Assembly: GCA_019915135.1 (NCBI GenBank)
Contig: JAHLMK010000002.1
Coordinates: 2,046,001 to 2,110,000, forward strand
Source of the DNA: Strobilurus pachycystidiatus
Taxonomy: Eukaryota; Basidiomycota; Agaricomycetes; Agaricales; Physalacriaceae
Direction: 5' to 3'
DNA: 64,000 bases
Part shown: positions 11,622-24,594 of the stretch, one piece after another
How positions within the stretch are numbered: the first letter of the stretch is position 1
How the letters are laid out: the number at the start of each line of letters is the position of its first letter
Notes under the pieces: generated by a model
Databases searched by the model: none
What the model saw: only the letters and a program-made list of their open reading frames with translations
What the model was told of the DNA's origin: nothing
Translations under genes and position numbers: made by a program

Positions 11622-14600
11622 ATGCTCGCGGAACGCCAGAGTGAAATCATCGATGAGATTGTGAACCCGCGACCGGAAAATGCCGACAGTATCCTCGAAG
11701 AACTGGGGCTCGCGCATCGACCAACGCGCGAGCAGATCTTCCAGGACATTGAAGAGAAGATATTAGCGCCTCAAAATCAACTGCCACCGCATTGGCTACC
11801 GCACTACCAAATGTACTTTATCATGCATATTATGTCCCTTTTCGCGCCATTGACCACAGCCAATCAGCTCCTGGAAACCCGAACTTTCAATCCCGTCGTT
11901 ACTCCCGGTCGCCCCATCTGCTCCGCCGACAAGTCTATCTTTCGTCAGAACAGGGCTGAATGGGCGAGTTACAGGATATGTTGAAGTCAGACCGGCTGCC
12001 CCTCTGAACTCGAACTCGGTTGAATTCTCCCTCCCAGGTCCCCAATCCGCGCGTCCTCAGTGGTGTATCTTCCACCTCCCTTGAACGAGCTCCAGGGCCG
12101 AGTACGAGTTTTGTTAGGGGCAAAGCTGGACACGTTCCCTTCTGGCCGGGCGGGTTAGATGATGTCCTACTCAACGTCGACACGTCCGATAGCGCCGCCA
12201 GCATCACGAAAGGGCTCAGGACCATACCGCCTGGATTTACGCGAGGACTCCGCTTGCCCGGCGATGAAATCGAAGATGATCTCCTGCTAGAGCTCGATGA
12301 TATATCAGGATCTAATATCAACCTTGGCCTGGAAAGCGAGTCGGTATGTTGTCAATCTTCCACTCCAAGGGACCAGCACCATTAAGTACAATAATATTTC
12401 AGCCTGCCACAGAAAACGAAGACGACCAAGCGCTGCAGGGTCAGGCGAACGAAATCGATGAACTCTTGCCGACGACAGTGAGCTTGAGATTGACAAGAAC
12501 GTCTCTCTATTGACCACGTCCCCTTCAGCGATCGCACCTCAAGCCTACACAAGTACTGCCCAAACGTTCTCGTCGACCGAATATACAGAAACGAGACTGG
12601 GCACATGTAATCGATATCCATACACCGCTCAAGAATTTCCACGAGCTTGTCCCCGATATGGCTCACAAGGTACACTTCCATCCAAGAAGATTCGCAAGCA
12701 CTCACTTGCCCGGTAGTATCCCTTCGAACTGGATACATTCCAGAAACAGGCAGTCTATCACCTGGAGATGGGCAACTCAGTCTTCGTCGCAGCTCACACC
12801 TCTGCCGGTAAGACCGTTGTCGCAGAGTACGCAATTGCTCTCGCTGAGAAGCACATGACTCGGTAAGCCACGACGCACACAACAGTAATACAGCGCCTAA
12901 GCAGACTCGTCTTAGGGCTATCTATACCTCCCCAATCAAGGCGCTCTCAAATCAAAAGTTCCGCGATTTCAAGCAAACGTTCTCATCCAACTCTGTTGGG
13001 ATTTTGACCGGAGATGTGCAGATCAACCCGGAGGCAAGTTGTCTTATCATGACGACCGAGATCCTACGGAGTATGTTGTACAAGGGAGCGGATCTCATTC
13101 GGGACGTTGAGTTTGTGATTTTTGATGAGGTTCATTATGTGAATGATGCCGAGGTGCGAGATTTATCTCATTGTCAATGTTTCTGCAAAATTGATGAACG
13201 ATTGTAGCGAGGAGTTGTCTGGGAAGAAGTCATTATCATGCTTCCTGATCATGTCCACATCATCCTGCTGTCAGCGACAGTGCCCAACACGAAGGAGTTT
13301 GCCGACTGGGTGGGGTAAGACAGAGTTTGTGCTCCGATGAACTCTTTTACGAACATCTTACAGGCGAACGAAGAAGAAGGATATCTATGTCATCTCTACT
13401 GCTCAGCGACCAGTACCACTCGAGCACTATCTCTACGCAGGGCGTGATATGTACAAGATAGTCGATGCCTCGAGAAACTTCTTAGGACAAGGGTAGGAAT
13501 CAGTTTTGGCCCGTATGTTGATTGTCTCACGTTCCTTAGGTATAAGGAGGCAGGTGAAGCGCTGAGACGTAAGCAAGACAAGGAACGCGAAGCGGCAGGA
13601 CTTCCGCCTGTTCAGAGGGGCGGCGCTCGCGGAGGTGCTGCCCAAAGAGGGGGTGCACAGAGAGGTCAGCAGCGCGGTGGTAGGGGATCCGCTCTGCCAC
13701 CAAGAGGTTCTCGAGGTGGCGGACCAAATCGGGCAAACCATGGCGTCGACAAGAACCTTTATGTCCATCTGCTTGGCCACCTACGCAAGAAGTCACTCCT
13801 TCCGGTCGTCGTATTCACGCTTTCCAAGAAGCGGTGCGAAGAGAACGCTTCTACTTTGACCAACCAGGACTTGTGTAGTGCCGGAGAGAAGAGCGAAGTT
13901 CATGTGGCCATCGAGAAAGCGCTGTCACGCCTGAAAGGTCTGTATTATATCTGGAGTTACAGCACTTCGCTGACTTGGTCATAGGCTCGGACAAGAAGCT
14001 ACCTCAAATCAGCCGTATGCGCGACCTTCTCACTCGTGGCATTGGCATACATCATGGTGGCCTCTTGCCTATAGTCAAGGAGGTATGTAGACCCTTCAAG
14101 CCAGACTTCAGTGTTTGCTACTAATTAGTGATCAGCTAGTTGAGATCCTTTTCGCCCGGGGTTTGGTGAAGATCCTATTCGCTACGGAAACGTTTGCCAT
14201 GGTCTGCAGTTCTTTCATATCCGTCAATCCGCGTTCATATGTTCTTAGGGTGTCAACATGCCTGCCAAGAGCGTCGTGTTCTCAAGTATCCGGAAACATG
14301 ACGGACGCAGCTTCCGGGACATTCTACCTGGCGAATATACGCAGATGGCCGGTCGTGCGGGACGTCGTGGCCTCGATCCTACGGGAACTGTTATAATCGT
14401 CGTTGGTGACTCCTTACCCGAGGTGATGAGTAGGAGCTTGTCTTCGCGTTCGCCTTGACGCTGATCTGATCGAATAGCAAACGGCCTTGAACACCATGAT
14501 GCTCGGTACTCCCGGAAAACTGTCGTCCCAGTTCAGGCTCACTTACAACATGATCTTGAATCTTCTTCGGGTCGAAGCCTTGAAAGTCGAGGAAATGATC

Positions 14601-16422
14601 AAGCGGAGTTTTTCAGAGAACGCCTCGCAGCGGTTGCTCCCTGAACAGCAGCGACAGGTTCTAGAGGTAACTCTGCCAATTGTATTCCATTTCGTCAGTT
14701 GAGAACTCCGCACAGGGCGAACAAGCGTTGGTAAAGCTTCCAAAGCTCGACTGCGATATCTGTCGATCGGATATCGAGTCGTTCTATGAAGTTTCCCAGA
14801 CCCTGGTCGAATACAACGAGAACATGTTGCAACTGGTGACAAAGAAGCCCCAAGGCTCCAAGCTCATGGCACCCGGTCGCGTTGTCATTTTGCGCGATCA
14901 TGTATGTCTTCCCTCGTCAGGCCATCTGTGGAGCTCTGACCGGTTTGTTGAACTGAAGCACTTCAAAAACAACAACATTGCCATCCTTCTGAAAGCAGCT
15001 CCCATACAGACGGCAGAGTCTGGGAAGCTTGAGCGAATCAAGACTTATTTCGTTCTAGCTCTCGTAGATGAGGACACAAAGAGCAAAGCACATGGTCAGA
15101 AACTTAATACCCAAGCGTGGCATTTCTGACATGCGCGTCCTCTAGACTTGGATCCTCAAGGCATTACACCGAGATGGCCTCCCTCGCCTGGTTCCTTATC
15201 CGTCGTCGATGCCACGTATGAGCTAAGTGCTGTACCATTGACAAGCATATCTTTTGTGTCTGCGAGGATATTGCCAAAGGTATGATATACTTTGAATCAG
15301 GTACATTCATGATTGATTTCTCTAGCTTGACGTGGACGCGATTGTGGACCGTCATTTGATGTCCCACATGAGACAAGGTATAGCGAATCTGGGAGTTATC
15401 GTGAATGAATGGCAAGCGTCTGGCAAGATACCCGAAGTCGATTGGGGCCGTACTCGATTCCTGGAGTTCCAGGAGCTGCTGAAGAAACGGAATGCGGCTG
15501 TTGCACAGCTCAAGGACCCGAGGTGCACACAGTGTCCAGACTTCGATGCTCATGTGAGTGTAGGTCACTTGGAAATCTACACTTTACTGATCGTCGTCGC
15601 CAGTATTCCGTGATACACGCCGAACGAGTTCTCAGAACGAATATCGCTAATTTGAAACTGGCGATTTCTGATCAAAATTTGGAGCTCATTCCAGACTACG
15701 AACAGCGCATCCAGGTGCTCAAAGAACTCAAGTTCATCGATGACAATTCGACAGTCCTTCTGAAAGGACGTGTTGCATGTGAGGTGTGTAACTCGCTGAC
15801 TGTTGGCAGTTTCGTGTTCATAGGCGTTGTCAGATTAACTCCGCGAACGAACTCGTGCTGACAGAGCTCATACTGGAGAACACTCTGGCTAACTACGACC
15901 CGGAGGAAGTCGTGGCCCTTCTATCCTGCTTCGTCTTCCAGGAGAAGACAGACATCGAACCCGTCGTCCCACCAAAGCTCGAAGAAGGCAGGGACGCTAT
16001 TTTGGCAATAAGTGACCGGGTTGGGCGCCTGCAGGACAAGTTTTCGATTCCTGTTGAAGACTTCCGCTCTGATCTCAAGTTTGGATTGATGGAGGTCGTC
16101 TATGAATGGGCAAAGGGAATGGTATGTCCGCCATGTAATTGTATAAGTCCACACGCTAATTTGGCGACAACAAACAGCCTTTCGAACAAATCACCGCTCT
16201 GACTGATATTGCAGAGGGAACGATTGTCAGGGTAATCACCAGATTGGATGAAACATGTCGTGAAGTCCGGGATGCTGCTCGTGTCATCGGGGATGCCGAG
16301 CTGTTCAAGAAAATGGAAGAATCACAAATCAAGATTAAACGGGATAGTGAGTTACTGTTCTGTCGAAGTGCGCTTTTCTGATCTCTCCTTCAGTTGTATT
16401 TGCCGCCAGTCTGTATTTCTAG
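11622..16422 (+). CDS. SKI2: Ski2-type DExH RNA helicase (cytosolic exosome cofactor)
   Basis: Helicase of the Ski complex, which threads mRNAs into the cytosolic exosome for 3'-5' decay. The N-terminal exon ([14 protein letters not shown]) and the block [18 protein letters not shown] match the Ski2 N-terminal region. Helicase motifs are present in order: [16 protein letters not shown] (Q-like), [15 protein letters not shown] (Walker A, about 12790), [15 protein letters not shown] (Ia), [12 protein letters not shown] (Ib), [12 protein letters not shown] (DEVH box, about 13120), [17 protein letters not shown] (III), [15 protein letters not shown] (VI). An RG-rich insertion is encoded at 13600-13740. 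The C-terminal half carries the arch and DSHCT regions ([37 protein letters not shown]). It ends [12 protein letters not shown]. There are many small introns, and no frame break could be established by eye. Confidence 0.93.
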
Positions 16423-17146
16423 CATGTATCGGTACTTAGAAGTAACTCAGATGGGAAATGAGCGTGTGGTGCCGTCGTGTGGATTAAACGCGTACCCGAC
16501 ACTGGAGCAATTGACATCTTGAAGGCCCCCGTGGAAGCCAATGGCACTCACGACACCGGACCTCCTGACGACGGTACAAATACCTCCTCGAACGCAACGT
16601 CAACAGTGAGCGACAAGCTCAGGTCTGCCGTCTCAAATTGGTGTGCCCCCCTTGCCGTGCTTGCCTACACCGTTGGGCATCTCGTAGACGACGTGGTTTG
16701 TTTTCATCATCGACGTTCTGATATTCGTCGTGGGCTAAGCGCTAATCAGCATGGACGACTTGAAACGATTACTCCTCGGGCAGCACGATGGTTGCGGCAC
16801 GATGGGCGTGAGTCGGTGGTTGGCTCGCCACCGTCACCAGGATTATGTGGTGTGGTACTTTGTCTGAGTATGTAGAATCACTGTTGACTTCTGAACGTGC
16901 CTCTAGTGAGAAAGTTGTGGCGTTGATGGTAGCTTTCGCAGCCGTGTTATTGATTAATCATAAAGTGATGTATAGTACTAGAAATGTCATCTACGATGTA
17001 AAGCTATTGATACATATGGCAGAGCGGGGATGCGATGAGGTGATTGTGTGAACTGGTTCTGGGTATCATCAGCTGGATGGGAGTCTCGAATCGAGATATG
17101 GTATTCTTACCTTCATATTGATCAGGCGCAAGGCATATCTTCAAGA
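16423..17146. other. Gene-poor stretch after SKI2
   Basis: About 720 bp. A plus-strand frame (16477-16875) reads Thr/Ser-rich and could be spliced with a short intron near 16695-16748, but no family is recognised and codon content is indifferent. It may be a small unknown gene or chance. Confidence 0.25.
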
Positions 17147-17461
17147 TCATCGGAAGACATATGCCCGCCAGCAATTGTTTGGCACCGTTGGCTAGGTTTA
17201 GGTTGAGTTTGATGAATCCGAGGTTCATCAGCCATACTTACCGCGTTGTTCAGGTTGCTGACGTCTATTATATAGTGTTGAGGCCACATATATCACAAAT
17301 AAAAGGATACACGTACGGTTCTGGAGAGCAACGAAGTAGGTGACGATCTGTCTCCCGTATGCATCTCTTCCGCCGGCGATACTACAGACCTCTCCCTGGG
17401 TCCACGACGCGCCGGCGACCCAGGCTCGAGGGAGATTCCTCGGGTTTCCATGTCCAGGCAT
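17147..17461 (-). CDS. CBM5/12-like mini-protein, 70 residues (paralogue A)
   Basis: A tiny three-exon gene, missed if introns are ignored. Exon 1 starts at the ATG at 17459-17461 and reads to VALQN; a GTACGT donor follows. Exon 2 (HVSNLNNA) ends at GTAAGT. Exon 3 (PTVPNNCWRAYVFR) ends with TGA at 17147-17149. The product has W-x5-W-x2-G-E-V-C, then TYFVALQNHVS, then PN-x-W. This spacing resembles the chitin-binding carbohydrate modules CBM5/12 (W..Y..GD.V...Y.C..NH.S...P..FW). There is no signal peptide, so secretion is doubtful. The paralogue at 19287-19600 shares both intron positions and phases (1 and 0), which strongly supports both models. A TTAAATA element lies about 100 bp upstream (near 17565). 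The substrate is unknown. Confidence 0.6.
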
Positions 17462-19286
17462 ATTATAATAACCTTGTTCGATGTGAAGAAAAGTGTGCAA
17501 CAAGAGAGTAGATTGAACGGCGAGTAAGTAGGACGATTGTCATTCTGACGCTGGAGAGTCCTAGTATTTAAGGAGTGGGCGCTCTTACTGACTCGACTAG
17601 CTAATACAGCAGCTAACAAGAGCTATGGGCGACGCCGAACCGGAATACTCTTGTTCAGAGTAGCGCTTTGACGCAAATCGGGATTATGCGTGAGTCACGG
17701 AGCCGGCGACTTTGCAGCCTGACTGTAGACGCTGTATGTTGCCGCATCATGTACTCGGTATCGTATTTGCTTCGAGGGATGACCGTTGCCAAAGGAATTT
17801 ACAGCTAGAGCGCATGTGGGGAGCGACAGAGATGAAGGTAAAGATTGTCAAATTAGGCGCCGTCCGGGACCAATCGTCGTATGATCGACGTTCCTACTCG
17901 ATCAACGTGACCGTCATCTCATCCCAACTAGAAACCATCATGATCCACAACTTAGCCACCTCTCTGAAAGACGCTCAACGAGTATCTGTACATTTGGAAT
18001 ATCACTTCTACTGCTTAGGGCTCTCAGAGAGCTATGACCGCTCTCTGAACCACTCGCCCGAAGCGGAACCACGGAATTCAGTAAAGAAAACGCTGTGATT
18101 GCTCTGGATCCGCCCGACTGCAGTCAGTACGGCTGCGAATCCCATCTCGCAGGTAAAACGATGATTGCCGTGCTCGATTAATTCGCGCAGTGGGCCCGTC
18201 CAAGCCGTCGTATGTAAGTGGATAAACATCTACATTTAGACCATTGAGATGAACCCAGATAACGAACTCATAAAGGCAAAGCGGTGCTCTCAAGCCCATT
18301 GTACAGCAGTTTTTTTTTCAGCGTACTTACCCTCGGCAATCGGTATAGTTACTCTCCCGGTGGTGTTTCCGCAATGACCTGCATTATGACGACCCAAGTA
18401 AGCGCCAGAAGACAAACACGGAATTGCTGTCGGTCCCGCTGCTCAACAACTGTCTGCAGTATAGCTTAGCTGACTCACCACAGTCTGTCCATTATTCCGT
18501 GCTGATGTTTTAGAGCCGGTTGGTAAGGATGTCTCCAAGGACCGAGCGGAACACTCGCGATATTCCTGACGGAACCAGGTATGCATGCGCTTGCGCTGCC
18601 ACTCCTGGTCAAGCTTTCAGGTTGCACAGCATATCGTATTAGCCTGTCACCAAATTGCGGCTTCCCATGTTCGGCCTGAACTCGGGGGTGATGGGGCGTA
18701 CATCGACGACAGTCGTAAATGTCGCGGGTATGGTGTAAGATAGGTTCATGCGTTTTGAATACTGATAGATATAGTATCAACTGTGCGAGAAGGGTGCTTC
18801 TGATCGCCTTGTACGTATACTGATCATTTGCCGCCTCCCGGTGTGTCTCGTACCTCTGTGGACCAACGCAGCCACAAATTGGGGCCCATGGTGAACAACC
18901 TGACGCGGCCTCTGAAATGCGATGGCCTCGCCACTTGCAAGGTCGTGATCCTTACCCTCCCTTTCTCGTACACTGTGATCTCTTGTGTTGACTGGCGACT
19001 GTCACTAAAGTTTCGGAACGAATCTGTCGCCTCTCTGCCCCGGTGTGGCAATGCTGATCAGGAACACCACTTGATGATTCCGAGCCTCTCCCGCGCAGAC
19101 ACTCCAGCGATGAATACCATCTCATCTCCCTGACTCACTGGCAGGTCAACAAGTTTACTTGGACAGAACAGTCAGGAATCCGAGGATAGGTGCTGTACTT
19201 GTAACTGACTCAATCCCGCTTTCGACACTAGTATAAAAGGCGTTCTCGATGGCCAAAGACTCTCTATCTACATTCTGTTTGGCAAT
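17462..19286. other. Spacer between the two divergent CBM5/12-like genes
   Basis: About 1.8 kb. Frames at 17712-18098 (+), 18078-18299 (-), 18475-18780 (-) and 18824-19133 (both strands) have no family match. A minus-strand piece near 19055-19125 (GDEMVFIAGVSARERLGIIK) faintly resembles the first exon of the flanking mini-genes and could be a decayed copy. Nothing is secure. Confidence 0.3.
19232..19240 (+). promoter_or_regulatory. TATA box of CBM5/12-like paralogue B
   Basis: TATAAAAGG lies 47 bp upstream of the ATG at 19287, a good position for a fungal core promoter. It independently supports a transcribed gene here. Confidence 0.6.
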
Positions 19287-19600
19287 ATGCCCAGCGCCTA
19301 CTCATTCCCACCTTCGAACAGACAATGGGAAGTCAATACCACGTGGAGAGCTGGCGATATCTGTCTTGTGTACTACGTCGACCGGGCACGCAAGCAACGA
19401 GCCAGGACATATGTTTGTTTAATGAACCGTAAGGCGCTCTCAACGATGTCCTGAGAGTTATGGTCTGACTGTCTCCAGACTACAGTGACAATACTAACGG
19501 AGTTCGTCTTCTGTGCAGACCGCTGTCATTTTGTAACTGACTATGTAGCTTGCAGCCCAACAACCCGAACTTCTGGAGCCCTTGCGCTTTCCGAAGATAG
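19287..19600 (+). CDS. CBM5/12-like mini-protein, 69 residues (paralogue B)
   Basis: Exon 1 (19287-19428) begins MPSAYSFPPSNRQW, continues with TTWRAGDICLVYYV and ends TYVCLMN before a GTAAGG donor. The intron ends at CTCCAG and exon 2 reads HYSDNTNG. A second intron with a GTTCGT donor ends at CTTGCAG, and exon 3 reads PNNPNFWSPCAFRR then TAG (19598-19600). The pattern W-x5-W-x2-GD-I-C ... TYVCLMNHYS ... PNFW fits the CBM5/12 consensus better than paralogue A does, including the final FW pair. No signal peptide or other domain is present. The intron phases match those of the gene at 17147-17461, which points in the opposite direction. It might be a cytosolic or unconventionally exported lectin-like module. 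Function is inferred from pattern only. Confidence 0.62.
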
Positions 19601-21143
19601 ATTTTCTCGGTGCTCAATTGTTGAAGGTACTTACGCCGCGGGTCATCGTCCCGCGACACTGACTTACATCTGTCTCTGTGCAGTTTCATCTTATATACCC
19701 GTACTCCTACTCTCTGTGCCACGTCCTGATACGTTCACATTGACCTCTACTTATCTGGTCGTATTCAGTGACACCGATACCCGATACCCTGGATTTCGAC
19801 TTCTTCCCTCTACAGTATCCAAATACCTATCGTACATCTGTATTGTATTGTATATTCAATCATTGGCCCACTTGTCTGTTGTCAGCGGATTGATGATCTG
19901 AAGTCGAAATCAAGTACCTTATTCGGTATTCCGGACAACTAACAGTGAACACAAGTCCGGCATAAACCCGGCATACAACTCAATAACGAAGGGTTACATT
20001 TAGAGGCGATACCTCAAAGCTTCATGCATGTCATGGATCTGTCAATCCGAAATCGCTCCTGATACACAGTTTTTGACAGACACGCTGATCCCAGGCTACA
20101 AGTGATGCAGGTACGGTAAAATCACAGCCTGAGGATCTCCGAGATTGTAGACGCGTTACGCATCATCGGTAACTCAGAGTGTTGTATGCTAGCGCGCCGG
20201 GGTCGTGAGTCTGACAACGCTGTCAGCACTTGCCCCCAAGACTCAGGACAAATCGTCCTCTACAGAGGCTCTATATAGTATATACAGCAAGAGAGGCTTA
20301 GAGAGCCGTTTCTGGCCATCTGCCGGAACAACGGCTGCACGGAACTTTCCGATCAGACGGACTTTTTCGGCCTTTGGGCCTTTGGCTGTGCGCCTTCACT
20401 GAGACTAAGCACTTCCAGGGTACCGAGCCTTGACCGAGCCCCTACGGCACCAAGCCTTCCTCTTTTGCTTTTTCTACGTCGAGCAGTCGCGTTGAGCATG
20501 GCATATGGGCCCATCCATCATCTAGTGGATAGAACCAGGACGAAGCAGTAGAATGTAGCTGCTCGACCGCGGAGGTTACTATTTTGCTTCGTTGTTCTTG
20601 ACTTCCTGGCTTCTAACGGCCTCACAAGATTGTGATTCTTCTCAAGGGCGAATGCCCGCCGACTTCGAGAATATCTCACCCGAGATGCCACGCCTCAAGA
20701 CCAGAGCGTCGCGTTCGTACGACGGAGATGATCACAAGACGTACAGAGAACACGCGCTACGACGCCTAGTGTAGCAATCCTTTAGCGAGATGGGTTTTGG
20801 TACTCGGCGAGGCTTTGGCACAGACGTCCGATTCTGGTTCTCGAAGGTCTCCAAGCCATCGAATATGGCACCGGTGAAGACGAAATATCCATCGACCCAT
20901 ATTCCTTGCGCACGGGTTGTTCTTCGAAACACTTTCGCATGCGTAGAGTGCTTCAGAAGCCCTCTTGTCCTTTTCTGAAATGCCGCCCACTGTGGTTCAG
21001 AAACCTTCTTGCTCTTTTCTGGGATGCCGCCTACTGTGGAACGGAGGCAAAGCAGCACTAAGAAACGTACCCACTTGTGGGACTTATTCATTTCTCTCCG
21101 ACCTTAAAGGCCGGAAGGGTGAGTGCATCCCAGCCCAAGCACC
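19601..21143. other. Long intergenic region upstream of the GH92 gene
   Basis: About 1.5 kb without a convincing gene. A CTATATAGTATATA element lies near 20267-20281, before a 65-codon frame at 20205-20402 that lacks any recognisable feature. The minus-strand frame 20732-21091 covers the direct repeat annotated separately and is not believed to be coding. The promoter and 5' UTR of the GH92 gene should lie near the right end. Confidence 0.35.
20949..21040. repeat. Two-copy imperfect direct repeat of about 43 bp
   Basis: The unit running from TTCAGAAGCCCTCTTGTCC to GCCGCCCACTGTGG is followed directly by a second copy, from TTCAGAAACCTTCTTGCTC to GCCGCCTACTGTGG, with a handful of mismatches. 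It lies in the upstream region of the GH92 gene. Confidence 0.7.
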
Positions 21144-24100
21144 ATGATATTCACGCTCCCCGCTGCTTTCTCCATTCTAGCTTTCAACTTCGTCGCGGCG
21201 CAGCCGTCTCCCGATGTTCAAGCCAAGATATCTCAAGCTATTCAGGATGCCATCGATTCGCCCACTAGCAATCCAGACTACGCATCCTTCGTCAATCCCT
21301 TCATTGGCACAGGTATGCGGTCTACTCTCCCGTCGAGTTTTAGTGGCTCATGCATTTATCTAGACAACGAGGGCGATGTCTGGTAAGGTTTCAAAATGAT
21401 TTTTCCCTTGTCCATCCTTTGACCTTTCTCTGCAGCCCCGGCGCGTCGATCCCATTCGGCATGGTCTGTTGCTAATGTCGAAATGCACATCAATTCCTGA
21501 TCGCTTCATCCGCAGGCTAAATTCACCACTGATATGACCGGATATGCGCCTGCCGGTATTAACCTCTCAAGTCTGCCCATCAACTCGAGCTTGAAGACTT
21601 TCAACAGGTTATATCACCGATCCAACTGCACAGATCAAAGGCTTCAGTCCACTTCATGATAGCGGTACTGGTGCCTCTGGTTAGTGGTTATGCCTTCCAC
21701 CATACGCCTATATTGCCACTTTATCTTTCCTTCCGATCCCGCCGAACACTAACGAACATGCTCCAGGGTCTTACGGTAACTTCGAGGTCATGCCCTCGCT
21801 TTGTCCTGACGGATTCGACACATGTATCACCCACTTCGCCAAGAGACTTCGTAACAGGAAGAATAACACCGACCGTATGTAGCACCTCTCAACACTCGTC
21901 GCTGCGATTGTTATTGACTCCTTGTATAGTCGCATCCCCTGGATACTTCTCTCTGACTTTGGACAATGACTTGCGAATGGAAGCCACTGCAACTCGAAGA
22001 GCTGGCCTAGAGCGCTTCACCTTTCCCGCGGGATCTAAGCCTTACTTCGTCATTGATAGTGCCGGGGACAATGCTGGTACTTTTGCCGGTGGCTTCATGG
22101 ACATCGAACCAGAGAAGGGTCGTATAAAGATTGGTGGTCGCTTTGGTCCGAGGTGATACACATTGCTGCAGACTTGACACGGTCACTTACGCTCAAACGA
22201 TTAGCTTCGGTCCTTCTGTCTTCCACTATCAGGTTTTCGCTTGTTATGACGTTCTCGATGGAGGAAAGCAGAAACTCGACGAGTATGGCATTTGGACCGC
22301 TGACGAGTATGTTCGTGGCTTGTGCGACCGACATGGGTTGATTTTGCCTCCTTTAGCTTCGGCCTCGACGCGAAGGGACTAGGGCAGACGCATCTGAACC
22401 TATCCTACAACTTGATTGGTGGTCCAATCTATCAGTCTGGGGCTCTGTTCTCCTTTGCCGATAATCCCGAGACCATCACTTTCCGAGTAGGCGTGTCCTT
22501 CGTGTCGGCTGACCAGGCCTGTGCCAATGCGGAAGCTGAAGTTGGCTCTTCCACTTTCGAGGAGATTCATACGACTGCCATTGGTCTCTGGAATGAAAGG
22601 CTGAAGAAGGTGGAAATCGATATTCCAAACACTCCCCCCAATATTACGGAAATGCTCTACTCGTCTCTATATCGCACGTCTCTCACTCCCGTACGTCTTC
22701 TCTAATGTCGTTCATCATAAACTGACCAACCTTGGACTCACCCAGAACAATGCCACCGGAGAAACTCAGGGTCCATTCAAGGATACCAAGGCCTTCTACT
22801 TCGATTCGTTGTATTGCAGGTGAGTCTATTCATCGTCTCTAATCATACGCATGACAGATCGTGATTCTAGTTGGGACACAGTGCGCTGCCTTTTCACCCG
22901 GCCACTGATTGAGATTGACCCTTTGCAGTTTAGGACATATTTCCCGCTCATGAGCATTCATTCTCCAGTTGAGTTCGCTCAGATTGTCGACAGCTACATC
23001 GATGGCTGGCGTAAGCTAGGCTGGATGCCTGAGTGTCGCACCAATAACGTGCCTGGGTATACGCAAGGAGGTGTGTGTCCAAACACATTCGTTCAACCCC
23101 CACCCTCATAACATTTCAACTCAGGTTCCAGCGGAGACAGCATCGTGTCACACTTTGCTCTGAACTATCACAAAGAGGCAAAGAGCCTGGGCATCGATCT
23201 CGAAGAATTATACTCAGCACTGTTGGCGGACGGCGATCTCAACCCACCGGAGTGGAACACTCGTGGCAGACAAGTCAACGTTTACAAGTATGTGTTCTGG
23301 GGTCTCCCAGGTCAAAGACGATGTTGATGCCTGTGTAGGAAATACGGTTATGTCCCCTTCGCTGTGCTTGACGTATCCAGTACTGGCCGACAAACGAGGG
23401 AAGCCAGTCGAACTCTCGAGGTACAATCAACCTGCGTCACTCAGCTGGTTCATTACTCATACCGACCAAGTATTCTTTCGAGGATTTCGGCATTCGTCAA
23501 GTTGCGAAGCTCTTGAACAAGACAGACGACGAAACCCGCTATTATAACCGATCCCTGGTTTGTTTCCCGCCGTCATCATCCAGTCCATCTTAGCCTGAAC
23601 TCATCGGTAGTGGTATCGAAACGTCTGGGATGCATCAGTCGTCAGCGATGGATTCCAAGGCTTCATGCAGAAGAGATTCATGAACGGCAGTTTCGCCTTC
23701 ACCGACCCAATCAAGTGCTCTCCCAACGATCAAGGTTCCAGGGATTGTTCTCTACAGGACGACAATATCAACGGTTTCTACGAGTCGTCTTCCTGGGAAT
23801 ACAGCTGGTTTGCTCCGCATGATACCGCGCATCTCGTCGAGCTCATGGGTGGCAACGTATGTTGAGTTCCTCATCTATGCAACAAATGACTGAATTCTCA
23901 TACTCAGTCTACTTTCGTCGATCGTCTTCATCACTTCTTCGATGTCTGTTCAACTTCTCTGCTTTTACGTTGTTACCTGTCTGACCGTTGTTCTATAGGC
24001 CGGGTATTACCTCGCTGGCAACGAGCCTTCTTTCCAAACGCCCATCGGATACCACTACGCTGATCAGCCTACGCTCTCCGTTGACCAAGTCAGGAAGGTT

Positions 24101-24594
24101 GTCTTCCAGAACTTCGGAATCAGTAAGCTCGTCCCCTACTGATTGTCTGCTCCAAAAGCTCACTGCGTTGACCAACAGCCGCGGCCGGTCTCCCAGGAAA
24201 TGACGATCAAGCGGCCATGGCCTCGCTTCTCACCTTCCACCTCCTTGGCTTGTACCCAGTACCCTCGACGACCGAGTTCCTCATCCTCTCGCCCTTCGTA
24301 CCCAAATACACTATCCACAACTCCTTCCTGAACGTCAGCACAACCGTGACCGTCGTCAACTACTCCAAGGACTCCATCCAGGAAGTCATCCCCGCTGGGA
24401 CCCCGGCGTATGTGGCAAACGTCACCGTCAACGGAGCACCCACGGAGTCTCGCTGCCACTTAGACTTCTACGACGTATTCAAGGTGGGCGGAGAGGTTGT
24501 GATCACCCTCACCGCGGATAAGGACAGCGCGAATAGTTGTGCGGGTCCCTTGCCTGCCAGCCTTTCCACGGGCGGCTTCGACACACTGAGATAA
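21144..24594 (+). CDS. Secreted glycoside hydrolase family 92 (alpha-1,2-mannosidase type)
   Basis: A predicted exo-acting, calcium-dependent alpha-mannosidase that would trim fungal or host mannans outside the cell. The ATG at 21144 opens a signal peptide (MIFTLPAAFSILAFNFVAAQ), then DYASFVNPFIGTG, the GH92 N-terminal signature. Later exons give PGASIPFGM, KGFSPLHDSGTG, GSYGNFEVMPSL, the central domain (QVSLAFGPSVF-type strands, LYSSLYRTS, AFSPATD-region), DGFQGFMQKRFMNGSF, ESSSWEYSWFAPHD, GNEPSFQTPIGYHYADQP and AAGLPGNDDQAAMASLL, which is the conserved (Y/L)PGN(D/E)DQ metal and catalytic block. The C-terminal domain ends STGGFDTLR. There are about fifteen short introns. It is transcribed toward the Smr-like gene, with about 250 bp between stops. 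No break was found, though exons around 22100-23600 are hand-modelled. Confidence 0.88.

Noticed and set aside
20732..21091. 119-codon minus frame with repeated GGIPEKSKKVSEPQ-like sequence
   Set aside because: Produced by the two-copy 43-bp direct repeat; nothing else supports coding.
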